Source of the DNA: BS750m-G62 sp964577175
GTDB lineage: Bacteria; Planctomycetota; Phycisphaerae; FEN-1346
DNA length: 35,329 bases
Direction of reading: 5' to 3'
Assembly (NCBI GenBank): GCA_964577175.1
Contig: CAZNYC010000030.1
Span: forward strand, 1-35,329
The position numbers were made by a program, and so were the translations under genes. Positions 14,547-22,871 of the stretch are shown piece by piece (within the stretch, counting starts at the first letter, position 1; the number at the start of each line of letters is the position of its first letter). The notes under the pieces were generated by a model. It was not told the origin of the DNA. It saw nothing but the letters and a program-made list of their open reading frames with translations, and did not search any database.

Positions 14547-16376
14547 ATGAAGAAGACGATCGGAATCCTGATGCTGCTCCTCTTGCTGGCGACCGCGGTT
14601 GCGGCGCAGGAAGAACCGGACGCCGAGACGCGCTCGTTCGACGACGCGGCCAAGACCGTCCGGAAGCAGCTCGAAGGGAGTCTCCAGCAGTACAACGCCC
14701 TCCAGGAGCAGATCCGAAACGAGAAGATTCCCCTCAGCCGCAAACTCAAGGAACTCGAAAACGAACTCGTCGAGGCCCGGCGCGAGTACCAGGACACCTC
14801 CCGCCGGCTCGACAAGCGCACGCTGGACCTCACCAACCTGCGTGGCGAAATCAAGACCCGGCAGGAGGAGGGCACCTACCTCTCCAACCTCCTGGCTGAG
14901 TACATTCGTAACTTCGAGTCCCGCCTCCACATTGCGGAACTCCAGCGTTACAAGGAACTGCTTGAAGCCGCCAGGCTGGCGCCCGAGAACAAGAACCTGT
15001 CGCAGCGCGAGATTTACGACGCGCAGACCGAACTGCTCGCCGCCTCGCTCGAGCGGCTGCACGAGATTCTCGCCGGCGCCCGCTTCGAGGGAACCGCCGT
15101 CGACGCCGCGGGCCTGGTCCGGCCCGGCACGTTCGTGGTGCTGGGACCGGCGGCCGTGTTCCGCTCCGAGGACGGCACGCACGTCGGCAGCGCCGAACAG
15201 CGCATCGGCTCGCTCGAACCGGCCGTCATCCCGTTCGGCGACGCCGCCGATGCCTCGGCGGCGGCCGGGCTGGTCTCGGACGGCCGGGGCAAGTTTCCCC
15301 TCGACCCCACCCTCGGCAACGCCCACAAGATCGAGTCCACCGAGGAGACGCTCCTCGAACACATCGCCAAGGGCGGACCGGTCATGTACCCGATCCTGGC
15401 GATGGCGGGGGCCGCCTTGCTCGTGGCGTTGTATAAGTGGATCCGCCTGGCCCTGGTGCGGCGGCCGAGCCCGCGACGCATGCGGGCCCTGCTCACCGCC
15501 ATCACGCGCCACGACGAGCAGGCCGTCACACGCGAGGCGGACGCCATCCGGAAGGTCCGGCCGCGCCTCCTCCATGACGTTGTCGCGGGAGGCATGGTCG
15601 GCGCCCTGCTCGGCTACGCCGCCTACCACCTGGTCCCGACGTATTGGCCGGAGGGGATGGCCTATCTCGACTTCCTCGAGCCCCGGCACCACATGTGGTT
15701 CCTCCTCGGGGCGGGCGCCGCCGTCTTCGGGCTCACGTGGCACGTGATGCATCGGATCTTCGCCCGCTCGCCCGTCGGCGAAATGCTCGCCGTCGGCGTC
15801 GAGCACCGCCGGGAGCCGCGCGAACTCATCGAAGAGGTCATGTACGAGAGGGTGCTCTCGACGCGGCTGCGGCTTCAGCGGCTGCTGCCGTTCGTGGCCA
15901 TCGCCGCCTCCTCCGCCCCCCTGCTCGGCCTGCTCGGGACGGTCACCGGGATCATCAACACATTCAAGTTGATCACCGTGTTCGGGTCCGGCGACGTCAA
16001 GACGCTGTCCGGCGGCATCTCCGAGGCGCTGATCACGACCGAGTTCGGCCTCATCGTGGCCATCCCCTCGCTGCTGATGTACGCCTTCCTGTCGCGGAAG
16101 GCGCGCGGCGTGGTCGGCCAGATGGAAAAGGCCGCCGTGGCACTGGCCAACCAGATCGGCAAGAGCCCCTACGCCCGCGTGGGCGACATCGATAAGGACG
16201 ATGATGTGACCGTCCTCCCGGAGGCGACGCCCGACGAACCGCAGGACGACCGCAAAGCCTTGCCGGGAATGGATGACGGCAACGGTGACGGCATGCACGA
16301 ATCAGAGGCCGCGGACGGCGAACGCACCGTCGAATCGCCTGTCCCCGAAGGGGCCGTCGACGGTGGCGGAGGCTGA
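14547..16376 (+). CDS. ttpC: TtpC-like MotA/TolQ/ExbB fusion protein
   Basis: This gene encodes 609 residues. The signal peptide (MKKTIGILMLLLLLATAVAA) leads into a periplasmic coiled coil at about 30-175, a small beta region (RPGTFVVLGPAAVFRSEDG), then an ExbB/TolQ-type channel. Core helices are at about 277-299, 446-470 (SSAPLLGLLGTVTGIINTF) and 490-512 (ISEALITTEFGLIVAIPSLL). This is the architecture of TtpC of the Vibrio TonB2 system, thought to work with ExbB/ExbD in passing proton-motive force to TonB. Unusually, two further hydrophobic helices (about 342-362 and 382-402) sit between core helices 1 and 2, where the family normally has a cytoplasmic loop. The C-terminal 70 residues are a hydrophilic acidic tail rich in Asp, Glu and Gly. 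ATG 14547 is chosen over the in-frame 14493 because it gives the signal peptide. Confidence 0.85.
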   Translation: MKKTIGILMLLLLLATAVAAQEEPDAETRSFDDAAKTVRKQLEGSLQQYNALQEQIRNEKIPLSRKLKELENELVEARREYQDTSRRLDKRTLDLTNLRGEIKTRQEEGTYLSNLLAEYIRNFESRLHIAELQRYKELLEAARLAPENKNLSQREIYDAQTELLAASLERLHEILAGARFEGTAVDAAGLVRPGTFVVLGPAAVFRSEDGTHVGSAEQRIGSLEPAVIPFGDAADASAAAGLVSDGRGKFPLDPTLGNAHKIESTEETLLEHIAKGGPVMYPILAMAGAALLVALYKWIRLALVRRPSPRRMRALLTAITRHDEQAVTREADAIRKVRPRLLHDVVAGGMVGALLGYAAYHLVPTYWPEGMAYLDFLEPRHHMWFLLGAGAAVFGLTWHVMHRIFARSPVGEMLAVGVEHRREPRELIEEVMYERVLSTRLRLQRLLPFVAIAASSAPLLGLLGTVTGIINTFKLITVFGSGDVKTLSGGISEALITTEFGLIVAIPSLLMYAFLSRKARGVVGQMEKAAVALANQIGKSPYARVGDIDKDDDVTVLPEATPDEPQDDRKALPGMDDGNGDGMHESEAADGERTVESPVPEGAVDGGGG

Positions 16377-16381
16377 GGCCC

Positions 16382-17077
16382 GTGGATGACCTGCTCAATC
16401 TCGACGCCGTCCTCGAGCGGTGCCGGTCGCTGTGGGAGCAGATCCTCGGCAGCGACCAGGTCCGCTCCCTGTGGGAGCAGGCGACCGAGATCTGGCTCTC
16501 CGGCGGCTGGGCGATGATCGCCATCGCCATCACCGCCGTCGTGATGTTCGGCATGGGCATGCACGTCTATCTCGGCCTGCGCGAGAAGCGGTTCGAGTCG
16601 GTCCGCGAGAAACGGTGGCGCCGATGGATCGACCACCCGGACGAACGCAAAGGCCCGATCGGCGAACTGCTCGATTTCGTCACCGGCAACGTGTCCATCA
16701 AGAGCACGGCTGCGGCGTTCGAGGAGTTGCGGGCCACCGAAATCGCTCCGTTCGCACGCGACCTGCGCGTCATGAAGATCTGCGTCAGCGCCGCCCCCTT
16801 GCTCGGGCTGCTCGGTACGGTGACCGGCATGCTGGCCACATTCGAGGCGCTGGCCACCGGCTCCGGGGGCGATAAGACCATGGGGCTCGTGGCCGAAGGT
16901 ATCTCCGAAGCCCTCGTCACCACCGAGACCGGCCTCATCATCGCGCTGCCGGGACTGTTCTTCCAGCACCAACTGAGCCGCAAGCACGAACGCTACAAGG
17001 CCTTCCTGGCGCACCTCGAAACGGTGTGCACGCAGCGGCTGTACCGGCAGTTGCGCCGCCACAGGAAGGCGTCATAG
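16382..17077 (+). CDS. exbB: ExbB proton-channel protein
   Basis: This gene encodes 231 residues starting at GTG 16382, five bases after the TtpC-like gene. Helix 1 is at about 41-65, helix 2 at 131-156 (SAAPLLGLLGTVTGMLATFE) and helix 3 at 172-195 (GISEALVTTETGLIIALPGL). The helix 2 and 3 motifs are the MotA/TolQ/ExbB signature that forms the proton channel with ExbD in the inner membrane. The 65-residue cytoplasmic loop is of normal size, in contrast with the TtpC-like neighbour, which has two extra helices there. It forms part of the energy module DUF3450-TtpC-ExbB-ExbD-ExbD-TonB-TPR. Confidence 0.93.
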   Translation: MDDLLNLDAVLERCRSLWEQILGSDQVRSLWEQATEIWLSGGWAMIAIAITAVVMFGMGMHVYLGLREKRFESVREKRWRRWIDHPDERKGPIGELLDFVTGNVSIKSTAAAFEELRATEIAPFARDLRVMKICVSAAPLLGLLGTVTGMLATFEALATGSGGDKTMGLVAEGISEALVTTETGLIIALPGLFFQHQLSRKHERYKAFLAHLETVCTQRLYRQLRRHRKAS

Positions 17078-17125
17078 ACGGAGCGCAGGAAACCCCGCGG
17101 GCCGGCCTGCGGGTGGAGGAGTGCG

Positions 17126-17539
17126 ATGGGACGTTTCCGCGAAAGTGCGGCCGAGGAAGGCAACGAGGCGGGGATCGATATCTCCCCCCTCATGGATTGC
17201 GTCTTCATCCTGCTCATCTTCTTCATCGTGACCACCACGTTCGTGGAAGAGAGCGGCATCGAGGTCGACAAACCGTCCGCCGGGGGCGCCAGCCGCCAGG
17301 AGACCGACACCCTCATGTTCGCCATCACGCAGGCGGGCGAGGTGCTCTACAAGAACCAGCCCATCGGCATGGGCGGCGTGCGGACCATCGTGAGAGATAC
17401 GCTTCGCGCGGACGATTCGCCCGTCGTCATCCAGGCCGAGGCCGGCGTGCCGGCCGGCCTGCTCGTGCGCGTCGCCGACGAAGCCAAACTCGGCGGGGCC
17501 GACAAGGTCAGCGTGGGAACTCGAAAGAGCGGGGGCTGA
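17126..17539 (+). CDS. exbD: ExbD/TolR family protein, first copy
   Basis: This gene encodes 137 residues. The short cytoplasmic N-terminus is followed by one transmembrane helix, ISPLMDCVFILLIFFIVTTT. It contains the channel aspartate D24, equivalent to the essential Asp25 of E. coli ExbD. The periplasmic part ends with VVIQAEAGVPAGLLVRVADE and a Lys/Arg-rich tail. GGAGGAGTGCG precedes the ATG. It pairs with ExbB to convert proton flow into TonB movement. It is duplicated in tandem: the copy at 17683 is similar over its whole length and nearly identical in DNA over the helix. Confidence 0.93.
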   Translation: MGRFRESAAEEGNEAGIDISPLMDCVFILLIFFIVTTTFVEESGIEVDKPSAGGASRQETDTLMFAITQAGEVLYKNQPIGMGGVRTIVRDTLRADDSPVVIQAEAGVPAGLLVRVADEAKLGGADKVSVGTRKSGG

Positions 17540-17682
17540 CGTCGCCACCCCTGCCGCGCAGCGGGGGTCCCGGCTTCGCCCGGGCAAAGCCCATCTTCGC
17601 CGAGGCGACGCCCGGCCCGCCGTGCCGCGACGACGGATACGTGCTCCCCGACGGGTAGCGCGGCGATGGATGGAGGAAACCG
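17540..17682. repeat. palindromic intergenic element between the two exbD genes
   Basis: The 143-base gap is dense in pairing sequence. CCCCTGC and GCAGCGGGG form a hairpin around 17548-17567. An almost perfect 20-base palindrome lies at 17572-17591 (GGCTTCGCCC then GGGCAAAGCC). TCGCC and GGCGA pair a few bases further on. Sequence of this GGCTTCGCC/GGGCAAAGCC style is, from memory, dispersed in many PVC and related metagenomic genomes, like REP elements. It interrupts an otherwise tightly packed operon. Confidence 0.45.
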
Positions 17683-18096
17683 ATGGGACGCTTTCGCGAA
17701 TCGGCGTCGGATGAGGGCGTCGAGACGGGGATCGACATCTCCCCGCTCATGGACTGCGTCTTCATCCTGCTCATCTTCTTCATCGTGACCACCACGTTCG
17801 TGGAGGAGCCCGGCGTGGAGGTCGAGAAGCCGCAGGCCGTCTCCGGCGAGCGGCTCGAGAAGACCAGCATCCTGATCGCCCTGACGCCCAAAGGCGAGGT
17901 GGTGTACGGCGGCCGTGAAATCGGCGTCAGCGGGGTCCAGCCGCTCGTCAAACGCGTGCTCCAGAAGGAGCAGATTCCGGTGATCATCCAGGCCGATGCG
18001 GCGGCCCAGTCGAGCCTGCTCATCCGCGTCGTCGACGAAGCCAAACTGGCCGGGGCCGCGAAAGTAAGTATCGCCACCCGGCGAACCAAGGGGTGA
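17683..18096 (+). CDS. exbD: ExbD/TolR family protein, second copy
   Basis: This gene encodes 137 residues, the same length as the copy upstream. It has the same MGRFRES opening and the helix ISPLMDCVFILLIFFIVTTT with D24. The periplasmic domain has diverged (VEVEKPQAVSGERLEKTSIL, then EQIPVIIQADAAAQSSLLIR). A 50-base stretch over the helix is identical in the two genes (17198-17247 and 17755-17804). ExbD works as a dimer inside the ExbB pentamer, so the two copies could form a heterodimer, or one could serve the ExbB and the other the TtpC-like channel. ATGGAGGAAACC precedes the start. Confidence 0.92.
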   Translation: MGRFRESASDEGVETGIDISPLMDCVFILLIFFIVTTTFVEEPGVEVEKPQAVSGERLEKTSILIALTPKGEVVYGGREIGVSGVQPLVKRVLQKEQIPVIIQADAAAQSSLLIRVVDEAKLAGAAKVSIATRRTKG

Positions 18097-18107
18097 GAGT
18101 CGACGTT

Positions 18108-18776
18108 ATGAAACGGCGGAAGTCACGAGGCATTCTGCGAGCGTTGCTGCACCGCTTCGTGGTGGTGATCGGGGCGCTGGGACTGGCGATGCTTTTCTTC
18201 CTGGTGCTGCCGTTCATGCAGGTCATCAGCAAACCGCCGGAGGAGGATCTCGTACTCCAGACGGTGGAGATGGCCAACGTCCCGCCGCCCCCCCCGCCGC
18301 CGGAGGAGGAGCCCGAAGAAGAGGAGGAGCAGAAGGAGGAGAAGCCCAAACTTCAGGAGGAAGCCAAGCCGCTCGACCTGTCGGACCTGGAACTGGCGAT
18401 CGAGCCGGGGTTCAGCGATGGCTGGGCCGCCGGGGACATCGGCGCGAACCTCTCCACCGTCGTCTCCGAGGAGGGCAGTGTCCAGGACATCTTCTCGATG
18501 TCCGACCTGGACCAGAAGCCCCGCATCATCTATCAGCCCGGCCCCTCGATCAGCCGGGAGGTGCGGCAGAAGACGCCCGGCAAGGTCGAGATCATTTTCA
18601 TCGTGGACAAGCGCGGCCGGGTGGAGAGCCCGATCGTGAAGAAATCCAGCGACCCGATCTTTGAGAAGCCGGCGCTGGCGGCCGTTCGGCAATGGAAATT
18701 TGAACCCGGGAAACGCAACGGCAAGCCCGTGCAGTTCCGCATGAAGGTGCCGATCACGTTTCCGCGAATGCCGTAA
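18108..18776 (+). CDS. tonB: TonB energy-transducing protein
   Basis: This gene encodes 222 residues. A basic N-terminus and one membrane anchor (about 17-39) are followed by a Pro/Glu-rich linker with seven consecutive prolines (59-65) and EEEPEEEEEQKEEKPK. The C-terminal TonB domain, about 157-219, has KVEIIFIVDKRGRVESPIVK, ALAAVRQWKFEPGKRNGKPV and the final MKVPITF strand. The linker is short and acidic; E. coli TonB uses long Glu-Pro and Lys-Pro repeats. ATG 18108 was chosen; an in-frame GTG at 18093 overlaps the previous stop and is possible. TonB spans the periplasm to engage the TonB box of receptors, here probably the receptor at 10422. Confidence 0.92.
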   Translation: MKRRKSRGILRALLHRFVVVIGALGLAMLFFLVLPFMQVISKPPEEDLVLQTVEMANVPPPPPPPEEEPEEEEEQKEEKPKLQEEAKPLDLSDLELAIEPGFSDGWAAGDIGANLSTVVSEEGSVQDIFSMSDLDQKPRIIYQPGPSISREVRQKTPGKVEIIFIVDKRGRVESPIVKKSSDPIFEKPALAAVRQWKFEPGKRNGKPVQFRMKVPITFPRMP

Positions 18777-18794
18777 GCCTTGGAGAACCAACGC

Positions 18795-20555
18795 ATGGCG
18801 TGGGGTAAGACAAGATGGCTCGCTCCGGACCGGCCGCCCGATGCCGGCCGCATGCGGGCGGGTTGCGCCGCGAGGCGATGGATGTCGGCCGTCACGCTCG
18901 TCCTGGCGCTGCTGATGATGGGCCCGCTGGCCGGGTGCCGACTGCGGCGCACGAGCGACGTCGCCCCCGAACCGTCCGAGACGGCGCCACAGCCCCGCGA
19001 GACGGAGGACGGCGGCTACAACGTGGCCGCACCGTCCCGCACCTACAAAATGAGCGAGGCGCAACTGGCCATCTGGAACGACCCGCGATTCCAGCGGCGG
19101 TTCACCCAGAGTTACATCGCCGAGACGGAAATCGAGCCGCGCAGCACCCTGGACGAGCGAAAGGATTTGCAGAAGGTGCTTGCGCTGCACGAAGAGGACA
19201 AGCAGGAAGAGGCCGCCCGCCTCCTGGAGAAGGAGCGGGGCGAGGCCGCCAGCGCCGTCTTCGACTACACGCTTGGCAACATCTACTTCGAGACGGACAG
19301 GCTCGAAAAGGCCGCCCAGGCCTACGGGGTCGCGGTGGAGAAGTACGACAAGTTCCGCCGCGCGTGGCGCAACCTCGGCCTGGTCTACATCCGCCTCAGC
19401 GCGTTCGACAAGGCCCTGCCCGCCCTGACGCGGACCATTGAACTGGGCGGCGGCGACGCGATCACCTACGGCCTGCTCGGGTACGCCTATTCCATGCTCG
19501 AGCAGAACCTGCCGGCCGAGTCGGCGTACCGCATGGCCATCCTGCTCGACCCCAAGACGATGGACTGGAAAATGGGCCTGGCGCGGTCGTTCTTCAGGCA
19601 GGAACGGTTCGCGGAGGCGGTGTCGCTGTGCGAAAGCCTCATCGCCAAGGAGCCGAAACGGACGGACCTCTGGCTGCTCCAGGCCAACGCCTACATCGGC
19701 CTGGAGAAACCGATGAAGGCGGCCGAGAATTTCGAACTCGTCGACCGGCTCGGCGGGGCGACCGCCGACAGCCTGAACACGCTCGGCGATATCTATATCA
19801 ACGAGGAAATCTACGACCTGGCCGTCTCCTACTACGTCCGCGCCATGAAAAAGGACCCGGAAAAGGGCGCCGACCGGGCTATCCGGGCCGCCAAGGTCCT
19901 CACCGCCCGCAGCGCGCACGACGCCACGCGGACACTCATCCGCCACATCGAGGACGTCTTCAGCGACCGGCTGACGGAGGACGACCGCGTCGACCTCCTC
20001 CGGCTCCAGGCCCGGTTGGCGGTCGCCGAGGGCAAAGGCGACGAGGAAGTCCGCGTGCTCGAGGAAATCGTCGAACTCGATCCGCTCGACGGCGAAGCCC
20101 TGATCCTCCTCGGGCAGCACTACACCAAGGCGTACGCCGAGGCGAAGAACGACGCCCAGGCGGCCAAGGCCAAGGCCGAGGCCAAAAGGGCCAAGGCCGA
20201 AGAGGCGGCCGAGAAGGCCGACAAGGCCGGTGACCCGGAGGCCGCCGAGGCGCGCGGCCTGGCCGAGAAGGCCGAAACGGCGGCGGCCGAGGCCGAGAAG
20301 GAAGCCGAGGGGGCCGAGGCCCGCGCCGCCGAGGGCCTCGCCCAGGCCGTCTTCTTTTTCGAGCGGGCCGAGCGCCTCGAAAAGCACGAGGCGGACGCCC
20401 TCGTCCGCCACGCGCAACTCCTCGTCAAGGACGGAAAGTATAACGACGCGCTGCCCCTGCTCCGCCGGGCCCAGCAGGTGAAGCCGCGCGAGAACGTCGA
20501 GGAGTACCTCGAGCAGGTCAAACGCATCGCCAAGGCCGGCGGGGGCGGGGGGTAG
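18795..20555 (+). CDS. TPR lipoprotein of the TonB/TtpC module
   Basis: This gene encodes 586 residues if started at 18795; ATG 18852 would give a more normal lipoprotein signal (Arg-rich start, then MSAVTLVLALLMMGPLAGC). The lipobox LAGC is clear (Cys48 from 18795). About a dozen TPR-like units follow, such as YTLGNIYFETDRLEKAAQAYGVAVEKY, split here as NIYFETDRLEKAAQAYG, and GYAYSMLEQNLPAESAYRMA and DIYINEEIYDLAVSYYVRAM. Between about residues 446 and 515 an Ala/Lys/Glu-rich coiled coil (AKAKAEAKRAKAEEAAEKAD) interrupts the last repeats. TPR genes end the TonB2/TtpC clusters of Vibrio in the same place. Only six bases separate its stop from the secretin gene, so the energy module and secretion module are physically joined here. 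Confidence 0.82.
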   Translation: MAWGKTRWLAPDRPPDAGRMRAGCAARRWMSAVTLVLALLMMGPLAGCRLRRTSDVAPEPSETAPQPRETEDGGYNVAAPSRTYKMSEAQLAIWNDPRFQRRFTQSYIAETEIEPRSTLDERKDLQKVLALHEEDKQEEAARLLEKERGEAASAVFDYTLGNIYFETDRLEKAAQAYGVAVEKYDKFRRAWRNLGLVYIRLSAFDKALPALTRTIELGGGDAITYGLLGYAYSMLEQNLPAESAYRMAILLDPKTMDWKMGLARSFFRQERFAEAVSLCESLIAKEPKRTDLWLLQANAYIGLEKPMKAAENFELVDRLGGATADSLNTLGDIYINEEIYDLAVSYYVRAMKKDPEKGADRAIRAAKVLTARSAHDATRTLIRHIEDVFSDRLTEDDRVDLLRLQARLAVAEGKGDEEVRVLEEIVELDPLDGEALILLGQHYTKAYAEAKNDAQAAKAKAEAKRAKAEEAAEKADKAGDPEAAEARGLAEKAETAAAEAEKEAEGAEARAAEGLAQAVFFFERAERLEKHEADALVRHAQLLVKDGKYNDALPLLRRAQQVKPRENVEEYLEQVKRIAKAGGGGG

Positions 20556-20561
20556 GATGCC

Positions 20562-22805
20562 ATGATGACGTCAAAATGTACGTGGATGACCGCCTGGGCC
20601 GTCGCGGTCCTTGCCGCCACGGTCGCCACCGCCGCCGAACCGGCCGACATGGTGGGCCCGACGGAAGACGGGATGGTGGCGCTGAACTTCCCAGAGGACC
20701 TGGACCTGAAGGTCCTGATCGACTACGTGGGGAAGCGGCTGAATGTGAATTTCATCTACGACGAGCAGATCTCCGGCCGGAAGGTGACCATCAAGGCCCC
20801 GACGACGATCCCGGCTTCCTCGCTGATGACGCTGCTCGAGAGCGCCCTCAAGATGAAGGACCTGGCCATCGTGCCCACCGAGGTGCAGGGCATGATGCGC
20901 GTGGAACCCGCCAAGCAGTTGACCGCGATTTCGGTCGGCCCGAAGGCGGGCGCCGAACTGCCGCCCGACGCTCGGCCCACGCTGGCCGTCACGCGCGTCT
21001 TCGAGTTACAACACGCCAGCCCCCAGCGCGCCGAGACGATCGTTAAGCCGTTCCTTTCGTCGGCGTCGGCCAACCTCTCGGCGCTGACCGACCACGACAT
21101 GGTCGTCGTCACCGACTACGCCGGCAACATGCATCGCATCGAGGAAATGATGGCGCTGGTCGACCGGCCCGGCCGCGAAGTGGTCATCCGTTTCGTCACG
21201 GTCAGGAACGTGGAGGCGGAACGCTTGGCCCAAAAGGTGACAAGCCTGTTGCAGGGTAAGGCCAAGGCGCGGGGGGACGGGAAGTCGCAGGCCGTCGGCG
21301 TGGCCGTCGAGGGCGACGCCCGGACCAACCAAGTGGCCATCGTCGGCGAGAAGGAGAACGTGGAGCAGACGCTCGAGATCGTCGAAGCGCTCGACGTGCC
21401 GCTCGGTCTCGAAACCCGGCTCTACGCGTTTACCGTGGCCTCGCCCGAGCAGGTCGATCTCCTCATCCGCGAAATCATCGGCGACCTCGCCGCGGACCGC
21501 CTGTACAGATCCGCCGTCGACCCCGACTCGAACCTGCTCATCGTGACCGCCACGCCGGAGATTCACGCCCAGATCGAAGACCTCCGTCAGCGCCTGGACC
21601 GGCCGCTCAGCGAGGCGCAGAGCCCCATCCGTTTCTACAAACTCGAAAACGCCAAGGCGCTGGAGGTCATGGAAACCCTCCGGAACATCACCGGCAGCGG
21701 CGGGCTCCAGGGCATGAGCGTCGACGGTGTCTCCGCAGAGCCCGACGCGCCCAGGACGCCCAAGGGTGAGGCCATCAGCAAGGGACCGACCGGGGCCGAG
21801 GTCAACCGCGGGCCCCGTTCCCGCATCGCCGCCGGCGGTGAAAAGGCCGGCGCCCCGGACGAGGCCCTGGACTTCGAGGGCGCCCGCATCATGGCCGACG
21901 AGGCGTCCAACACGATCATCGTCGTCGCCGAGCCGTCCGTTCACCCGGTCTACGAGAAACTCATCAAGCGCCTCGACGTCCGCCGCCCCCAGGTCCTGGT
22001 CAAGGCCACCGTCGTCACGCTCGACACGACGGACGATTTCTCGCTGGGCGTCGAACTCCACAGCACGGAGGACGCCGACGGCGGAACGCTACTGACCTTC
22101 AGCCAGTTCGGCCTCTCCGCAACCGACGAGGACACGGGGGTGCTGACGCTCGTCCCCGGCATCGGCTTCAACGGGGCCCTGCTCGGGGCGGACACGGCCG
22201 AGGCCGTGATCCGTGCCCTGCAGACCGACACCCGGGCCAAGGTCGTGGCCCGGCCCAGCGTCCTCGTCAACGACAACGCCACCGCCACCCTCGTCAGCGA
22301 AAGCGAGGAACCGTTCTCGAGTATCAATGCGTTTACCTCCGGCACGACGACCGAGAGTTTCGGCGGGTACTCGGCCGCGGGCACCAACATCGTCGTCACG
22401 CCCCAAATCAGCGAGGGCGACCACCTGAAACTCGAGTACGAGATCACCCTCAGCAGTTTCGGCGAAGGCGGGGCCGACAACCTGCCGCCCGCACGCCAGA
22501 CCAATTCGCTCGCCAGCGAGGCGACGTTCCCGGATGGGTACACCATCGTCGTGGGCGGCCTGACCCGCGAGAACTTCACCGAAACCATCAACCGCGTGCC
22601 GCTGCTCGGCAGCATCCCCGGCCTGGAATACCTGTTCTCGTATCGCACCAAGAGCGACAACAAGACGACACTCTTTGTCTTCATTCGCGCGGTCATCCTG
22701 CGCGACGACAAGTTCCGTGACCTCAAGGTCATTTCGCGCGAGGCGGGCTATCGTGCGGAACTCGAAGAGGATTACCCGACGAGCGAGCCCGTGGAGATTC
22801 AATAG
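20562..22805 (+). CDS. gspD: type II secretion secretin GspD
   Basis: This gene encodes 747 residues of the outer-membrane channel of a type II secretion system. The signal peptide (TAWAVAVLAATVATAAE) is followed by an N0 domain (LNFPEDLDLKVLIDYVGKRLN, split: FPEDLDLKVLIDYV and NVNFIYDEQISG). N1-N3 type domains then span about 140-470, with a Gly/Pro/Lys-rich insertion near residues 385-430. The secretin domain follows from about 475 (RRPQVLVKATVVTLDTTDDF). Its terminal signature is TFPDGYTIVVGGLTRE, NRVPLLGSIPGLEYLF and TTLFVFIRAVIL. It has no clear C-terminal S-domain, the part that normally binds a pilotin. Two ATG codons, 20562 and 20565, are adjacent. It begins six bases after the TPR lipoprotein gene. 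Confidence 0.93.
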   Translation: MMTSKCTWMTAWAVAVLAATVATAAEPADMVGPTEDGMVALNFPEDLDLKVLIDYVGKRLNVNFIYDEQISGRKVTIKAPTTIPASSLMTLLESALKMKDLAIVPTEVQGMMRVEPAKQLTAISVGPKAGAELPPDARPTLAVTRVFELQHASPQRAETIVKPFLSSASANLSALTDHDMVVVTDYAGNMHRIEEMMALVDRPGREVVIRFVTVRNVEAERLAQKVTSLLQGKAKARGDGKSQAVGVAVEGDARTNQVAIVGEKENVEQTLEIVEALDVPLGLETRLYAFTVASPEQVDLLIREIIGDLAADRLYRSAVDPDSNLLIVTATPEIHAQIEDLRQRLDRPLSEAQSPIRFYKLENAKALEVMETLRNITGSGGLQGMSVDGVSAEPDAPRTPKGEAISKGPTGAEVNRGPRSRIAAGGEKAGAPDEALDFEGARIMADEASNTIIVVAEPSVHPVYEKLIKRLDVRRPQVLVKATVVTLDTTDDFSLGVELHSTEDADGGTLLTFSQFGLSATDEDTGVLTLVPGIGFNGALLGADTAEAVIRALQTDTRAKVVARPSVLVNDNATATLVSESEEPFSSINAFTSGTTTESFGGYSAAGTNIVVTPQISEGDHLKLEYEITLSSFGEGGADNLPPARQTNSLASEATFPDGYTIVVGGLTRENFTETINRVPLLGSIPGLEYLFSYRTKSDNKTTLFVFIRAVILRDDKFRDLKVISREAGYRAELEEDYPTSEPVEIQ

Positions 22806-22871
22806 ACACCCCCACGCCGCCCGCACGCCACGTGCACCCGAAAACAGGCGGCCTTTGACGGGAGGATGGTG

